Shown one piece after another: positions 24,811 through 36,654 of a stretch of 64,000 bases of DNA. The notes beneath the pieces were generated by a model. That model was not told where the DNA came from and did no database searches. It saw only the letters and a program-made list of their open reading frames with translations. The translations under genes were made by a program, and so were the position numbers. This DNA is from Rosa chinensis. Taxonomy: Eukaryota; Streptophyta; Magnoliopsida; Rosales; Rosaceae. The stretch spans positions 32,366,612 to 32,430,611 of the forward strand of contig NC_037091.1 of the NCBI RefSeq assembly GCF_002994745.2. Direction: 5' to 3'. The number at the start of each line of letters is the position of its first letter. Position 1 is the stretch's first letter.

Positions 24811-26351
24811 ACCGTGGCATAGCTAAAAATTTTGTTAAGGAGGGTCAAATTTGTGTCGATGTTAGATTAAACAAAAAAATAATTAATTGAAGACTGGTTT
24901 TAAATACGCTATACTAATCTACAAATTTCAACTCCTAGCTAGTAATGTAAAGAAAGAAAACTTTAGTTACCCCAAATTTCCTTGATGAAAAGTAGTAAAT
25001 GAGAAAAACAAATATGCAAATAGTCTAAAAAACTTTTTTTTTTTCCGACCTAGCTGCTCTGCTAGGGTTTCCTCGTTGATCTTTCATCTTTGACAAAATT
25101 CCAAAACCTATGGCTGATGCCACAAGTGGCCTCACAATGGTGTCTTTCTCCAGTGCATTTTGCGTCGACTGGGGGCGTGCTGGAGGTCCTCTTTTCCTTT
25201 TTTTCCTTCTCCTTCTGTTTGCTGGTAGCGATGATGGAGGAGATTTGACGGATCCGGTTTTTGATCCGATGTTGGCTCCTGCTGGGAGGATGGTGAAAGG
25301 CGCAATTGACGAGCGCCTGATTGTTGGAACTCGCGTTGTCAACTTTGACGGCGTGGATGATTGCATGGCTGTGGGTGGATGCCAGATCGACGGGGGCTGG
25401 TTCGCCGACGAACACGGGGTAGCTTGTAGTGGTAATATTGGTCGGCGGCTTGGGCGCACGGTAGGGAAGGCCTTGCGGCAGTGCGGGCTTGCAATGGCCG
25501 AGGGTGGTGGCCTGAAAGCTCTACGAAGAGGCTGTGGGGTGTCCATAGCATTTTCGCCGACTTGGGCATCATGTTCTTCTCCTGGGCTCAGTGTTTGGGC
25601 CTTAAGGGCTGCTAGGACAGTAGGACTTCTCTGGATTGGAATTTTGCCTATGTTTGGGGCACTGGGGTTGCATTTTGGATGCTAGGCTGCCTGTGGATTA
25701 GCAATTGGGCTGAGGTTGACGGGAGCTTATTATTTCCGGCGGTTCTGATGAATGAAGATGGAGTGGAGGGTGTCATATTATTCTCTACTCCTTATGTTAT
25801 TTGATTTTGATCTTTGGTCGCAAAGACCAGTAGCTCTGAGGGTTTTTTATTCCTGCTTCGGAGTTCCTACGTTTTTGTTTGGAATAATGGTGCGTGAACT
25901 TTATAAAAGGTGGGTGTATTGGGAGTATGTTAGATTCTTGTTCTTTTTTAGAATAGGAGTCTTAGGGTGCTCTGAGGAACGATTTTTTCTGTCGACCCCT
26001 TAGGAGTGTTTCGTTTTTGTACTGCTTGCTGAATCTATAGAATGGACTGACCTCTTTTAATAAAAAAAAAAGAAAAAAAAGAAGGGAATGAAAATATAGA
26101 AGAAATTTTTTTCTTATTGCTGAGAATTTTCTCACGTTTTAACAATTAAAAGATTAATAGTAATTTTATTTTATTTCTTTTTCACAATAAAAAAAACTTT
26201 ATTTCATTTCAAAATGAGCAAAATGATTAAATTCTCATAAATGTCTCATATAAATTAGAAAAATATAACATAAATAGTCTTTTAACAATATTGAGCAGGG
26301 TCAAGTGACCCCCCCCCCTCTCCCTCCTAGCAATAAGATAGGTACGCCCAT
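24811..26351. mobile_element. old TIR element (hAT-like ends), unit 1 copy
   Basis: Left end CCGTGGCATAGCTAAAAATT...GGAGGGTCA and, at the right, AGGGTCAAGTGACC...CCTCCTAGCAATAAG...TACGCCCAT. The complement of the right end resembles the left. Without the nested retroposon (25034-26071) it is only about 0.5 kb and non-coding. The unit 2 copy spans 47771-52708 with other nested inserts, so it predates the unit split. I could not fix its target duplication. Confidence 0.6.
25034..26071 (+). mobile_element. poly(A) retroposon, unit 1
   Basis: About 1.04 kb of GC-rich, then T-rich DNA ending CTCTTTTAATAAAAAAAAA, placed in a stretch that unit 2 keeps uninterrupted (49060-49100). The poly(A)-like 3' end and lack of terminal repeats point to a non-LTR retroposon. 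A 191-codon plus-strand ORF (25110-25685) and overlapping minus-strand frames have no recognisable domain. The A-rich target hides the exact duplication. Confidence 0.65.
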
Positions 26352-27834
26352 ATAAGAGCTTACAGATTTATTGACTTGCAGACTCTTTAGACTAATAATC
26401 AGTTTGTAGTAGATGGACTCTATAATAGGACAGATTAATTGAAAACATCAATCAGTTAGAAATCAAAGCTAACTAAAGTTTTGTCCAACTCTTGCACAGA
26501 TCAACATGTAGCTGCTCAAAAAACAAAATAACATACTGAATGGAATAGCTTGTAATTGAGATTGATTTCTGGTTTAAGCTTCTGGTTCTAATTTTTATCA
26601 ATGATTTAGCATGCAGCAAAAGCTCAGAATCTTCCAAGTACTCTAGTGCGAAGCCAGAATCACTTATTAGATCAAACTTTTGGAAATACAAACTCTGCTA
26701 TAGCACCAGTATGTCTCAACCTTTTTGACATCAAGTTTGTAACAGCTACGTCATGTCGCCATCTTGAGTTAGAAACTAGTCCTTAGTCCTCGATCAATCC
26801 TCATCCAAATCTTTACCAATTTGAGCTTTGAATCCCATAATCACGTCATCCACTAATGACTAATTGATTAGACAACTACACTTTTTCTTTTCTTTTCTTC
26901 TAATCTCATAACCTCCGGCCGCCTATTTTCAGTTAGATCTCAGATGAGGAAACCAGAGATGAGGGTGAGGAGGACGAATGAAAAATAAAGAAGAACGAGT
27001 TAACTTTTCCACAAGTCCTTTTCTACCACAGAACAAAATGAATTACTGGTTGAGATATTTGTAATTGAGATCGTTTTTTGGTTTAACAGTGTAGTTATAT
27101 ATATATTTTGACAATGATTGGTTATCTCTGCATGAACTCATGAAGCAAAGCTTGAACTCTTCTTAATTAGTATTGTGAAACCAAGATGAATATTAGATTC
27201 ACATTTTAAACCTCACCATGCATATATTAATTTCAATACAACAATTAAGTTTGGATCTTTGCGTGTTTATATTATCGCATTATATCCTTTAATAGTTTAA
27301 TTGTACCCTATGACTAAACACATGATCAATCACAAAATATCTAACTAACAACAAGTGTCTACTGACATGAGGCATGTCCAAGTCCCCAAACTATCCTCTA
27401 TCCATATATATCCTTAGAGTGAGTGTAACAGCATATGTACGTGTTGAACTCTTTGTAATTGAGATTAGCATAAGATTTTTCTACTTTAGTTTAATTTATG
27501 ATGAACGTACGTCAACAAATTATTCGCATTAACAGATCGAGCTGATTATGTTCATAGACTATTGTTTAATGACGCTCACTAGAACTGAACCAGAGATGTA
27601 AATAGCTTAGCCATTTCTATAGTTCGGGGTAACAAGGTACATAGCTTAACCACATTCATGTGCGCCTGCTCACGTATATCAGAGATTTTTTTTGTTTTTC
27701 CAATTTTTCCACAAAGAAAATTCTTTTCCTTTTTGTGTTGGGTTGTAATATTATTCTTTCCTGGTTTCTTTAGCAAAGACTTTGTCTCAGCTTTACTAGC
27801 TAGGAATCCGTTTGGATCTGGGATAGAAATTATC

Positions 27835-27843
27835 TATATAAGG
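27835..27843 (+). promoter_or_regulatory. TATA box of MSQEG gene, copy 1
   Basis: TATATAAGG, 108 bp before the ATG at 27951. It is conserved in copy 2 (41818-41826) and changed to TATAGAAGG in copy 3 (59804-59812). A transcript start near 27865-27875 would be expected. Confidence 0.75.
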
Positions 27844-27950
27844 AGGTCTTGGGCTCTGTATTCCTCACACTTTATTCTCAAAGCACTTTGTGATTGAAAC
27901 TTTGATTGGTACTTAGCTAATTGAGATTAATCAAGACGAGATTTTTAAAT

Positions 27951-28145
27951 ATGTCGCAAGAAGGCAACAAGTGGACGATGGCTGGAGACAACAAGAAAGA
28001 CCATTCTCATGAAAACCGCTCCTGTGAAGGCCGTTCGTGTCCACCAGCTCCGAAAAAGAGCCAACCTTCTCCAAGATACAATGACTCTTTTGGCGGACAA
28101 AACTTAAACACGAATTTCGACCAAGAAGCTCAAAGAAGTAGTTAG
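27951..28145 (+). CDS. 64-aa orphan protein (MSQEG family), copy 1
   Basis: An uninterrupted ATG-to-TAG frame starting MSQEGNKWTMAGDNKK. The protein is highly polar, has no signal peptide or membrane segment, and holds two cysteines (RSCEGRSC) followed by a Pro/Ser/Lys stretch (PPAPKKSQPSPRY). It is probably disordered. I recognise no family. Support for a real gene: a TATA box at 27835, a leader of about 80 bases, and two further copies in the array with the same frame. Between copies there are synonymous changes (codon 5 GGC/GGA, Pro34 CCG/CCC/CCA, Leu TTA/TTG) and a few replacements (N22/D, R28/C). The upstream flank from about 26352 is gene-free and shared among units. The sequence after the stop to about 28320 is an AT-rich presumed 3' UTR. 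Confidence 0.7.
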   Translation: MSQEGNKWTMAGDNKKDHSHENRSCEGRSCPPAPKKSQPSPRYNDSFGGQNLNTNFDQEAQRSS

Positions 28146-28555
28146 AGCATATGGTACTTGGAAATAACAATTTGATTTGTTGTGCTTTGATCTATTGATC
28201 ACTTTCTGTTTAAATGTTTCTCTAGCTACATTTTATGTATTAATGACTGGTTTATGTTTAGTGATGGAAGAATTTATTATATCTTAATACAGAAAGTTTT
28301 TGTTAGAATGCATCAGTTAATTTTTTTTTTTTTTTTTAACAATGCCTGGTTTTTAGTTTTGAGAAACTTGCGTTTCAATTTACACTTGTCAATCACGCAT
28401 AGATGAGCTGAAGCTAAGAAAAGGAGATTCAGAAGATCTTTCTCCCATTTTCTTTGGATCTTGGGGGATTTCTTTCCTATTTTCAATTGCATGGAACACC
28501 ATCTATTTTGCCTATCGAAGCAATAATGGAAAACAAACAAACATTCTTTATCAGG

Positions 28556-30610
28556 AAGGTTCAGAAGAGGATGCCCGCAAAGTTGAAAAATGCGGACGAA
28601 ACACACGTGTCAGGCATCCATTTGTTAAAGAAATCACAACAAGTCAACCTAATTTCAGGTTTCAACAACTCATTACGTGGGTCCCACCCAAATCATCTTC
28701 TCTGATTCTTGCCTCCCTAAACCGCTGCCAAGTACCAACACCATGTTATTGGGGAGAACATGGAACACCATTTCATCAAAGAGTTTTCTGGGCAATTAAA
28801 AGGCAGCCACATTTTGGCATGAAATGATCGCACAGGAACAGCCTGAACACGAACCCAGGAAAGCTCTTTTGCTATACTCTGTTTCAGTTGAGCGCTTTTG
28901 CTCGCAAACCATGTTTACAGCCTCTTTGAATCTATTGTCTTTGGCGTTAGATTCCCAGAAAATTTTCTCAATCACAAGTTTATTAAGGCGGGTTTCAAAG
29001 AAAAGGAGTGAGTGCTGTTAAAAAATAGCAAAGGAGAAGACTTTGAAATTTTCAGATTTTCACTGAAACTGTTAAAAAATAGCGAAGTCAGTGGTGGTAT
29101 TATTGGGGAGTAGTTTGCGAGTTGTCAAGGCGAGAACGGATTTCGTATCAGCAACCTGTTTAGTGATTTTACCAGTGGTTTTGAGGGGGTTGGTGGTGGT
29201 TATGAACTTATGGTGGCGCGGAGGGACATTACGGCCAGGCAGACGACGTAATGATGGGGTTGAGTTGACAGTACTTTGGTACTGATCTCCCAGAATCTTC
29301 TCCTATTCTCTGTTTGGTAGTTTGGAAATTCATGTTTTCATTCACAGAATTAATTTCTGGGTTTCTTTTGTTCATTTACATAAATTCATCAACATATATA
29401 GACAACTGCATCATCTTCCTAACAGCCAAGGATCTGATAGCCCAGAGAACACCAAAACCTCTCAAATGGCCTATGTTAGTTCTTTAATCTAAAATTCTAT
29501 ATGATATAAAGCTTGCTAGCATCATACAACTACAAGAATGGAACAGTTTTCAATTAATATAGGAGTAACTGATGTAAAGGTTTCTAATTGAATCACAATC
29601 AAGCAAACTCAAACAGATGTATAACTCCAAACATGAATTTCCAATTAATAGAGTTGAGCCCAGAAATAAGAAAAGTCCTTTAACTGAGAAACTGATGCCC
29701 AGAAATAGAGAAGTCATATATGTATTTGAGAAACTGATGCCCAGAAAATAGAGAAGTCATGTATTTGAGAAACCGATCGAAGATTAAAACTCGAAAAGGG
29801 AAGAGCTGTATCTGAGACAGAGATTAGGAGAGAAGTATTGAATTTGGCTTTAATTGAATAGGTGGATAAAAAGTTGATAAGCCCATTGTGAAGGTGACGT
29901 TGGCAAGAAACCTTTATTAATTAGGATATATATATGCATGCCTAGGTTAACTAGGGAGGATATATATATATGCTGCTGCCGCTAGAAAAAAAAGATATAG
30001 AGAGAGAGAGTTAACCTAGTTATTGGTGTATTGGTAGAGTTTATTCTAAAACTCTAATTGTATTCTCTCCAGATTGATTATAGTGGAATTTCTCGCCGGC
30101 TCCGAAGTGGACGTAGCTCAATCACATTGATTGAGTGAACCACTATAAATTCTTGTGTTCTTGTGTTTACTTTCTTTTTCGTTGTTTGGTCGCTCATCTA
30201 GTTCCATATCAATATTGTGTTTGTTACGCTTCCGCACAACAAGAAGTCTAGAGGAGGATCATAACCAAACCACCAACCCAGAAGAAAAGAAAAGAAAAAA
30301 AAAAAAAATCTTCTATGTCGAGCTTCATCAGCGAGATTCAACCATGGAAACATAATGGCCGCTAGGAATGATTAAATTTGAGATGAGTCTGCTTTTTTTT
30401 CGTTGCTCCGCCTCAAGAAAAAATGGGGATCGAATCGGCCATCATTCACGAGTCCGACCCATTCTGGATCCTTTCAAGACGGATAGAGAAGATGATACGG
30501 GTGGGACCCACTTACAAGCTTTAAAATTAAGTTCACTCGTTGAATATTCAAAGTCTAACCAGCGGCTAACATGTGTTTGATCCGCATTTTTCAAGTTTGC
30601 GGACGCCCGA
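28556..30610. mobile_element. 2-kb TIR element with long inverted ends
   Basis: Sequence at 28570-28710 (GCCCGCAAAGTTGAAAAATG... TGGGTCCCACCC...ATCATCTTCTCT) matches the complement of about 30465-30605 (GTCCGCAAACTTGAAAAATG...), giving inverted ends of about 140-150 bp. Copies 2 and 3 of the unit run through the site uninterrupted (about 42555 and 60455). The length of about 2.05 kb and long TIRs suggest a non-autonomous Mutator-like element, but I could not define a clean target duplication. Between 28710 and 29890 I see no recognisable gene, only short frames. Confidence 0.75.
29897..30241 (+). repeat. copia-type solo LTR or LTR fragment inside the 2-kb TIR element
   Basis: The segment ends GCTTCCGCACAACA, and contains CACTATAAATTCTTGTG before a T-rich stretch, a layout typical of copia LTRs of the Retrofit/Tork kind. 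No primer-binding site follows, so no internal region is attached. The left edge near GTTGGCAAGAAACC is degraded and no target duplication was found. Confidence 0.5.
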
Positions 30611-30883
30611 CAGTCAGTCGAGTTATATTTCTCCTCGATCAACAGGAAAAACGTTCATGTGATCGATAAAATACAATTATAGTGTTATGGGATCACATAC
30701 TCGTCCAAAGAATTAATGCTTGACCAATCAAAGCTGCTAGCTAGCTAATTCGTGAAACTCTATCATCTTGAATTCTTGATATAAAAAATGCCAAGTTTTG
30801 TTAAAAATTAAAGACCTCGATCACTAGCTGGCGATAATGAAATTCTTGAGATCTATTTCATTGATCATTCTGAAGGACTATTT

Positions 30884-31191
30884 TGTTGAACTCAGAAACT
30901 CAGAAACAAGAGCACGAAATCTGGAGAATGCAACATCCCATTCATTAATTGCAGCTGGAGGCTTTAAAAGGCCTTACAAAGAAAACAGAAAACAAAAACA
31001 GCTTACAACTAGCACGTCTCCTAGATTGGTACAAGACTACAAGAAACATTCAAAGTACTAACAGCTAGTCCCTACAAACTAGGGATCAATCAACAACAGT
31101 AAAAGTAAAAGCTAAAACAAGCAACCACTAAACCAACAAAACAAGCCACCAACCACTAAACCAATAAAAACAAGCAACCACTAAACCAACA
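30884..31191 (-). repeat. 3' LTR of copia element 2
   Basis: 308 bp, TG...CA ends. It differs from the other LTR by three C/T changes. The purine tract TTAGGGGAGGATAT (complement of 31192-31205) lies immediately inside it. Confidence 0.97.
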
Positions 31192-31223
31192 ATATCCTCC
31201 CCTAAACTAATTGCTATGAGCAA

Positions 31224-34200
31224 TCAGTTTATCACTGGCACTTCACAAACACCTAGCAACTCTCGCAGCTTCACAAACTCATCTAGCTTGAGTGGTTTTG
31301 TCATGATATCAGCCACCTGATCTTTTGAGCCACAATGAACCAACTTCACCTTCCCATCTCTAGTTAAGTCTCGAAGGAAATGAAACCTAACATCTATATG
31401 CTTACTACGCCCATGAAGCACTGGATTTTTAGACAACTTTATAGTGGAACTGTTATCACACTTAATGATAACACTGCAGTTTTGTGTGAGTCCCAACTTT
31501 TCCAACACCCTTTGCATCCAAATACCTTGTGTGGCACAAGAGGCAGCTGCAACATACTCCGCCTCGGTGGTTGACAAAGTAACAACAGGTTGTTTCTTCG
31601 ACATCCAAGACACAGCCCCTCCACTTAAAGAGAAAACATACCCCGACGTGCTCCTCCTATCACTCACATCTCCGGCATAGTCGCTGTCGGTATAAGCTTG
31701 CAACATCTGATCTCCTCTCTTCTTGTAAAAGATTCCCAGCTCCACAGTTCCTCCCACATACCTTAACACTCTCTTAACAATCTGAAAATGAAGCTCTGTG
31801 GGATTTGCCATGAACCTGCTAGCCATACACACAACAAACATCAAGTCTGGTCTTGTTACGGTTAGATACATCAAGCTTCCCACCATCTGCTTATATGTCG
31901 TAGCATCCACTCTAACCCCATTTTCATCTTTTCCAATCTTCACACCAGGAACTATAGGATTATGAACTGAATTGCATCCATCCATGCCAAACCTTTCAAG
32001 CAATTCCTTTGCAAACTTCTTTTGGCTAATATAGATGCCTTCGGTGCATTGCAATACTTCCACACCAAGAAAGTACCTCATCTTGCCAAGATCGCTCATA
32101 TCAAACTCTTGCATCATGGACTCTTTAAACTTGACAAACATTTTCTCACAATTGCCAGTAAAAATTAAGTCGTCCACATATAAACTCACAATTAAACACT
32201 TACCTCCTGCACCCATTTTGATGAACAGAGTATGCTCAAAGTCGCATTTCTCGAACCCTTCCTTCACAAAATAATTCTCAATCCTGCTATACCATGCTCT
32301 AGGGGCTTGTTTGAGCCCATAGAGCGCTTTCTTGAGCTTGTATACCTTGTTTTCTCCTCCCTTTACTTCAAAACCCTGTGGTTGCTCGACAAAAACAGCT
32401 TCTGTGAGTTCTCCGTGCAAGAAAGCACTTTTGACATCCAACTGATATATGCTCCAATTCTTTTGTGCCGCCAATGCAATAATCATTCTTATGGTATCCC
32501 ATCTAGCCACTGGTGCGTACACCTCTGTGTAATCAATGCCAAATCGTTGAGCATACCCCTTTGCCACCAATCGAGCTTTACACTTGTCCACTTCACCCTT
32601 CTCATTGTACTTCGTTTTAAACACCCATTTCACTCCTATGGTTTTCACACCTAAAGGCCAATCAATCAGCTCCCAAGTATTATTTCTCTCAATAGCTTCA
32701 ATCTCCTTCTTCATTGCTAATCTCCACTTGGACTGACTCACAGCTTCCTCAAAGTCCATCGGATCTTCATTTGTAGTAAACACAGCTAGGTTGTGTAGTT
32801 CTCCTTCTTCGTCACTCAATCCCAAACCTACTCCACTCACATAATCACTCATCCAAACAGGCTGCCTCCTTTCTCTTTCTTCCTCTATTGCTTGCGGGAT
32901 TGCTTGAGATGTCGTGCTTGAAGAGGAATTATTTGTTGCTTCTGCAACAGTAGCTTCACCAGCCTGCAAATCATTTCCAATTTCCTCATTACTATCGTTA
33001 CCGTGATCCTCCAAGTTCTCATCACCATCTCCCCAATCCAACACATCAAGTTTCATGTCCTCTACACTCCTCCCCCAATTCCAGCCTTCATTCTCTTCAA
33101 ACACGACATCTCTACTTACAATAATCCTCTTTGTTGAGGGTTGTACAGCCTATAACCCTTTGTTTCTTCACTCACACCAAGAAGAACACATTTGCAGCTC
33201 TTGTCATCTAATTTTGTTCTCTTGGCATCTGGAATATGGACGTGAGCAACGCAGCCAAAGACTCTGAAATACCCAACATTTGGTTTGACTCCGCTCCATG
33301 CTTCTTCAGGAGTCACATCTTGAACAGCTTGTGTTGGACTTCGATTAAGAACATGTGTGACCCAATTTACAGCTTCTGGCCAGAAACTCTTAGGAATCTT
33401 CTTTTCAGACAAGATGCTACGCACTAAATTCATGACCGTCCGGTTCCTTCTCTCAGCCACCCCATTTTGCTGAGGAGTGTAGGCTGCGGTGAGCTGGCGT
33501 TTGATGCCATTAGACTGACAAAATTCGTTGAATTCATTGGATGTGAATTCTCCGCCTCTGTCAGTCCTCAAGCAACAAATAGGGAAACCAATTTCCTTTT
33601 CAACTAGACTCTTGTATCTTTTGAACATGGTAAAAGCTTGTGACTTCTCGGTTAGAAAGTAAACCCACATCTTTCTGCTGAAATCATCAATAAAACTCAG
33701 TACATACCTCTTGTCACTGTTTGAAGTAGGAGTAATAGGTCCGCAGATGTCTGCGTGCACTAACTGTAATCTTTGTGAAGCTCTCCACTGGCTACTCTTC
33801 GGAATTGAATCCCGACTTTGCTTTCCCACCAAGCAATCATGACAAACCCTTGCAGAAGCTTTGATTTGAGGCAGCCCCTTAACCATCTTTCTATAATGCA
33901 GCGTTTTGAGTCCCTTGTAATTTAGGTGACTGTAACGGCAGTGCCATAAGTGTGATAGGTCATCTGAAGAAGCTTGCATACATGTGGAGAAGTCTGTGAC
34001 CACAACATTAGCCAAAAGTACAAACATGCGATTTGCGGTCATAGGAGTCTGCATAATGAGTCCCTTCTTCGAATGATAAATTTTGCAGACCCCATGTTGT
34101 ATCAAAATGGCTAAGCCTTTCTCTTGCAATTGTCCTATACTTAGCAGGTTATTTCTTAACTCAGGAACAAAGTAAACATCACTGATTACCTGAGTCAAGC

Positions 34201-35275
34201 CATCCACCTTTAACCTGATGCTTCCCTTGCCCATCACCGACATCCTTGCATTGTTGCCAAGTTTCACAGAGTGCCTGAATTCCTCATCAATGTTAGTGAA
34301 CCAATCCTTGTTGCAGCACATATGATTGCTGCAACCACTATCTAGAAACCACACATCTTCAGGCTTGGAGTCATTCCTCTCCACATGAGCCATCAGCAAG
34401 AGTTCATCTTCCTCCTCAAGCTCTGCATAATTCACTCGCTTCTCCCAACTAGGGCATTCATATTGAAAATGCCCTAGTTTGTGGCATTTAAAGCATTCAA
34501 CTACAGCCTTGTTGAAGCTTTGTCTACCTCGCCCTCTTCCTCTACTTCTGAAAACCCCACGTCCTCTGCCTCTTCCTTCGAATCCATCTTCTTCCCTGTT
34601 TGGTCCAAGCCTCTCAACACTTGTGACTTTCAAAACTTGTTCATCACTGTTGCCTTTTCTAAACTTCTGCTCATGGACAAGCAGAGAGCTCTGCAACTCA
34701 TCTACAGAAAGATGGTCGATATCTTTCGACTCTTCTATTGAGCAAACAATATAGTTAAACTTATCTGTGAGAGTACGTAAGATTTTCTCGACAATTTTCA
34801 CGTCCTGCATATTTTCTCCGTAATTCCTCATGTCATTGGCCACCATCATCACCCTTGAGAAGTAGTCTGTGACTGATTCACCACTCTTCATCTCCAGGAT
34901 CTCAAATTCTCTACGAAGAGTTTGGAGTTGAGATCGCTGCACCCTCTTATTCCCTTGATATTTACGCTTCATTGAATCCCACAAATGTTTGGACGTGTCC
35001 TTCTGAATGATGGTTTTCAGAATCGATTTATCGATGGACTGGAAGAGGTAATTCTTGACCTTGAAGTCCTTTAGCTTTAATTCTTCCAATGTCTTCCTTT
35101 GCGCAGCTGTCATGACTTCTCCCTCAGCAGGCTCTGTGTAGCCAGTCTCAACAAGGCTCCAATACTCCTTCGATCGCAAGAGATTCTCCATTAGCATGCT
35201 CCAGTGATCATAGTCTCCATCAAACTTGGGAATACTAGGTGGAGCAAAATTGCTATTGCTCCCTTCCCCTGCCAT
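31224..35275 (-). pseudogene. copia Gag-Pol polyprotein, one frameshift
   Basis: The likely start is the ATG at 35275 (MAGEGSNSN). In order: a UBN2/DUF4219-type Gag; zinc knuckle CFKCHKLGHFQYEC at about 34510-34460; protease DSGCSNHMC at about 34350; GAG-pre-integrase (CHDCLVGK) at about 33830; integrase with QQNGVAERRNR at about 33440; RT with YVDDL at about 32175; RNase H with TLSTTEAEY at about 31570. The first frame stops at 33116, just after a small shift near 33138-33140 (an apparent one-base loss in a CCC run). The second frame continues open to 31224. The rest is intact, so the element was active recently, and this copy would need a programmed or chance frameshift to make the full protein. 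Confidence 0.93.
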
Positions 35276-35379
35276 CTCACACTCTTTCTCTTTTCCCTTA
35301 CTGTGTTTCACTCAAATACTCACCTTTTCTTTTCCGCAGAGTTTCACTCACACTTTTACTCTCAATCAGGCCCCTCTAG

Positions 35380-35397
35380 TGGTGCTCTGATACCAGA
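35380..35397 (-). other. primer-binding site of copia element 2
   Basis: The complement reads CTGGTATCAGAGCACC two bases inside the 5' LTR. TGGTATCAGAGC is the usual copia site matching the 3' end of initiator methionine tRNA. Confidence 0.93.
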
Positions 35398-35399
35398 TT

Positions 35400-35707
35400 T
35401 GTTGAACTCAGAAACTCAGAAACAAGAGCACGAAATCTGGAGAATGCAACATCCCATTCATTAATTGCAGCTGGAGGCTTTAAAAGGCCTTATAAAGAAA
35501 ACAGAAAACAAAAACAGCTTACAACTAGCACGTCTCCTAGATTGGTACAAGACTACAAGAAACATTCAAAGTACTAACAGCTAGTCCTTACAAACTAGGG
35601 ATCAATCAACAACAGTAAAAGTAAAAGCTAAAACAAGCAACCACTAAACCAACAAAACAAGCCACCAACCACTAAACCAACAAAAACAAGCAACCACTAA
35701 ACCAACA
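35400..35707 (-). repeat. 5' LTR of copia element 2
   Basis: 308 bp, TG...CA ends, next to the primer-binding site. TATTT target duplication follows at 35708-35712. Confidence 0.97.
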
Positions 35708-35890
35708 TATTTCAACACTAATGATTAAATAATTCAGTAACGAAATCAAATAAAGCTAGCAAGTAGCAAACAAAGGCATAAAAAGAGACGGCCAAAATGT
35801 CAACATTACACATAATCCGGTTTCATCAAGTTGATGAGATCGATCGAGTCCTGCGACACAAGGGAAGTAAAGAGACAGACACCAAGAAAA

Positions 35891-36080
35891 TCATTCACGT
35901 TGAGTTTGTGATGTGAGAAATCTAGGCTCATCATCCACCAATTGGCTGAGAATGACTGATAAACAAGCCTTGGAATCAACTCCTAACATTGATCTTGCTA
36001 AATTATATTTCCTTCCAAAGAATTTCACAATCTTAATTCGATCATCCAAATAATAATCGAACTCTGGCGGTAAATCAAAT
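35891..36080 (-). other. unidentified coding-like segment
   Basis: A minus-strand frame of about 62 codons, ending in TGA at 35891, begins around LPPEFDYYLDDRIKIVKFFG and ends LTSQTQRE. Its composition looks protein-like, but I recognise no family. No flanking exons could be assigned, and there is no upstream ATG in frame near its start. It may be the last exon of a lost or interrupted gene, as it lies outside the array units. I see nothing else supportable in 35713-36650. Confidence 0.25.
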
Positions 36081-36654
36081 TAAGTTCACAAATTAAAGCC
36101 TTCTTTCTCAGTTCTTTGACTGATTGCCGTCCAAGGATCATGGAAACCTATGAGGATGTTTCCTCGCCTATATTTTCAGATAATGCAACATGTCTGCTGA
36201 GCATTGAGCATGACTAGCTATATGGCGTACTCACCATTAGCTCCTCCAACTCATGGTACGTACTCAAGCTTTTTTAGCAGACTTTTATGGAGTGTCAAGA
36301 CCTCTGGGATTTAGCTGTAATGGCCAAGTCTTTCTTTGTCAATTTTTTTTTGTTTTAGGCCTGTTTCAGGCCTCTTCCATGTAACCAAAAAAGAATAAAA
36401 CATTGTATGCAGGAAACTAAAAAACTTTTACTGGCTGGTGTAACTGTGATTTCCTGCACCACTTTTCAACTCGCATATGTATCACATACAGATGATGTGA
36501 AGTCACTAGATTTTCACAAAACTTCTTTGTTCTGTTTTTAAAGGAGACAAGCTAGCCTTACAATTTTCATACTAGTACGTAGAATTAATTCAATGTTTTG
36601 ATTCTTTGTTCACTGTGTCTTCGATACTGCAAGAGTAGTACTGTTGACGTGTTA

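Larger units (their letters stand above)
14041..30738 (+). repeat. tandem array unit 1
   Basis: Homology to the other units starts at ACTCTACTGCATAATCCC in BRF1 intron 3 and ends at CCAATCAAAGCTGCT. Within it lie, in order: BRF1 exons 1-3 and promoter, a Tourist-like MITE, a spacer with a minus-strand ORF, an old TIR element, and the MSQEG gene. At 42689 and 60576 the unit start follows directly on the unit end, which proves tandem organisation. Unit 1 is inflated by private insertions (MULE, hAT fragment, solo LTR, retroposon, 2-kb TIR element). Confidence 0.85.
30884..35707 (-). mobile_element. young Ty1/copia retrotransposon 2, complete
   Basis: Complete element on the minus strand: two 308-bp LTRs (30884-31191 and 35400-35707), both starting TGTTGAACTC and ending CCAACA, with a perfect TATTT target duplication (30879-30883, 35708-35712). 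Primer-binding site and purine tract are intact. I count three differences between the LTRs, so it inserted recently. Coding sequence fills the interior apart from one frameshift. Confidence 0.98.

Noticed and set aside
25110..25685. 191-codon ORF as a gene
   Set aside because: It sits inside a retroposon defined by the empty unit 2 site; no domain, and other frames are open too.
27931..28170. Antisense ORFs over the MSQEG genes
   Set aside because: They are shadows; their ends differ between copies while the sense frame is constant.
32035..33427. Plus-strand ORFs of 60-140 codons
   Set aside because: Antisense shadows of the copia Gag-Pol frames.
35380..35397. tRNA gene
   Set aside because: Only the 3' end complement of initiator tRNA is present: it is the copia primer-binding site.
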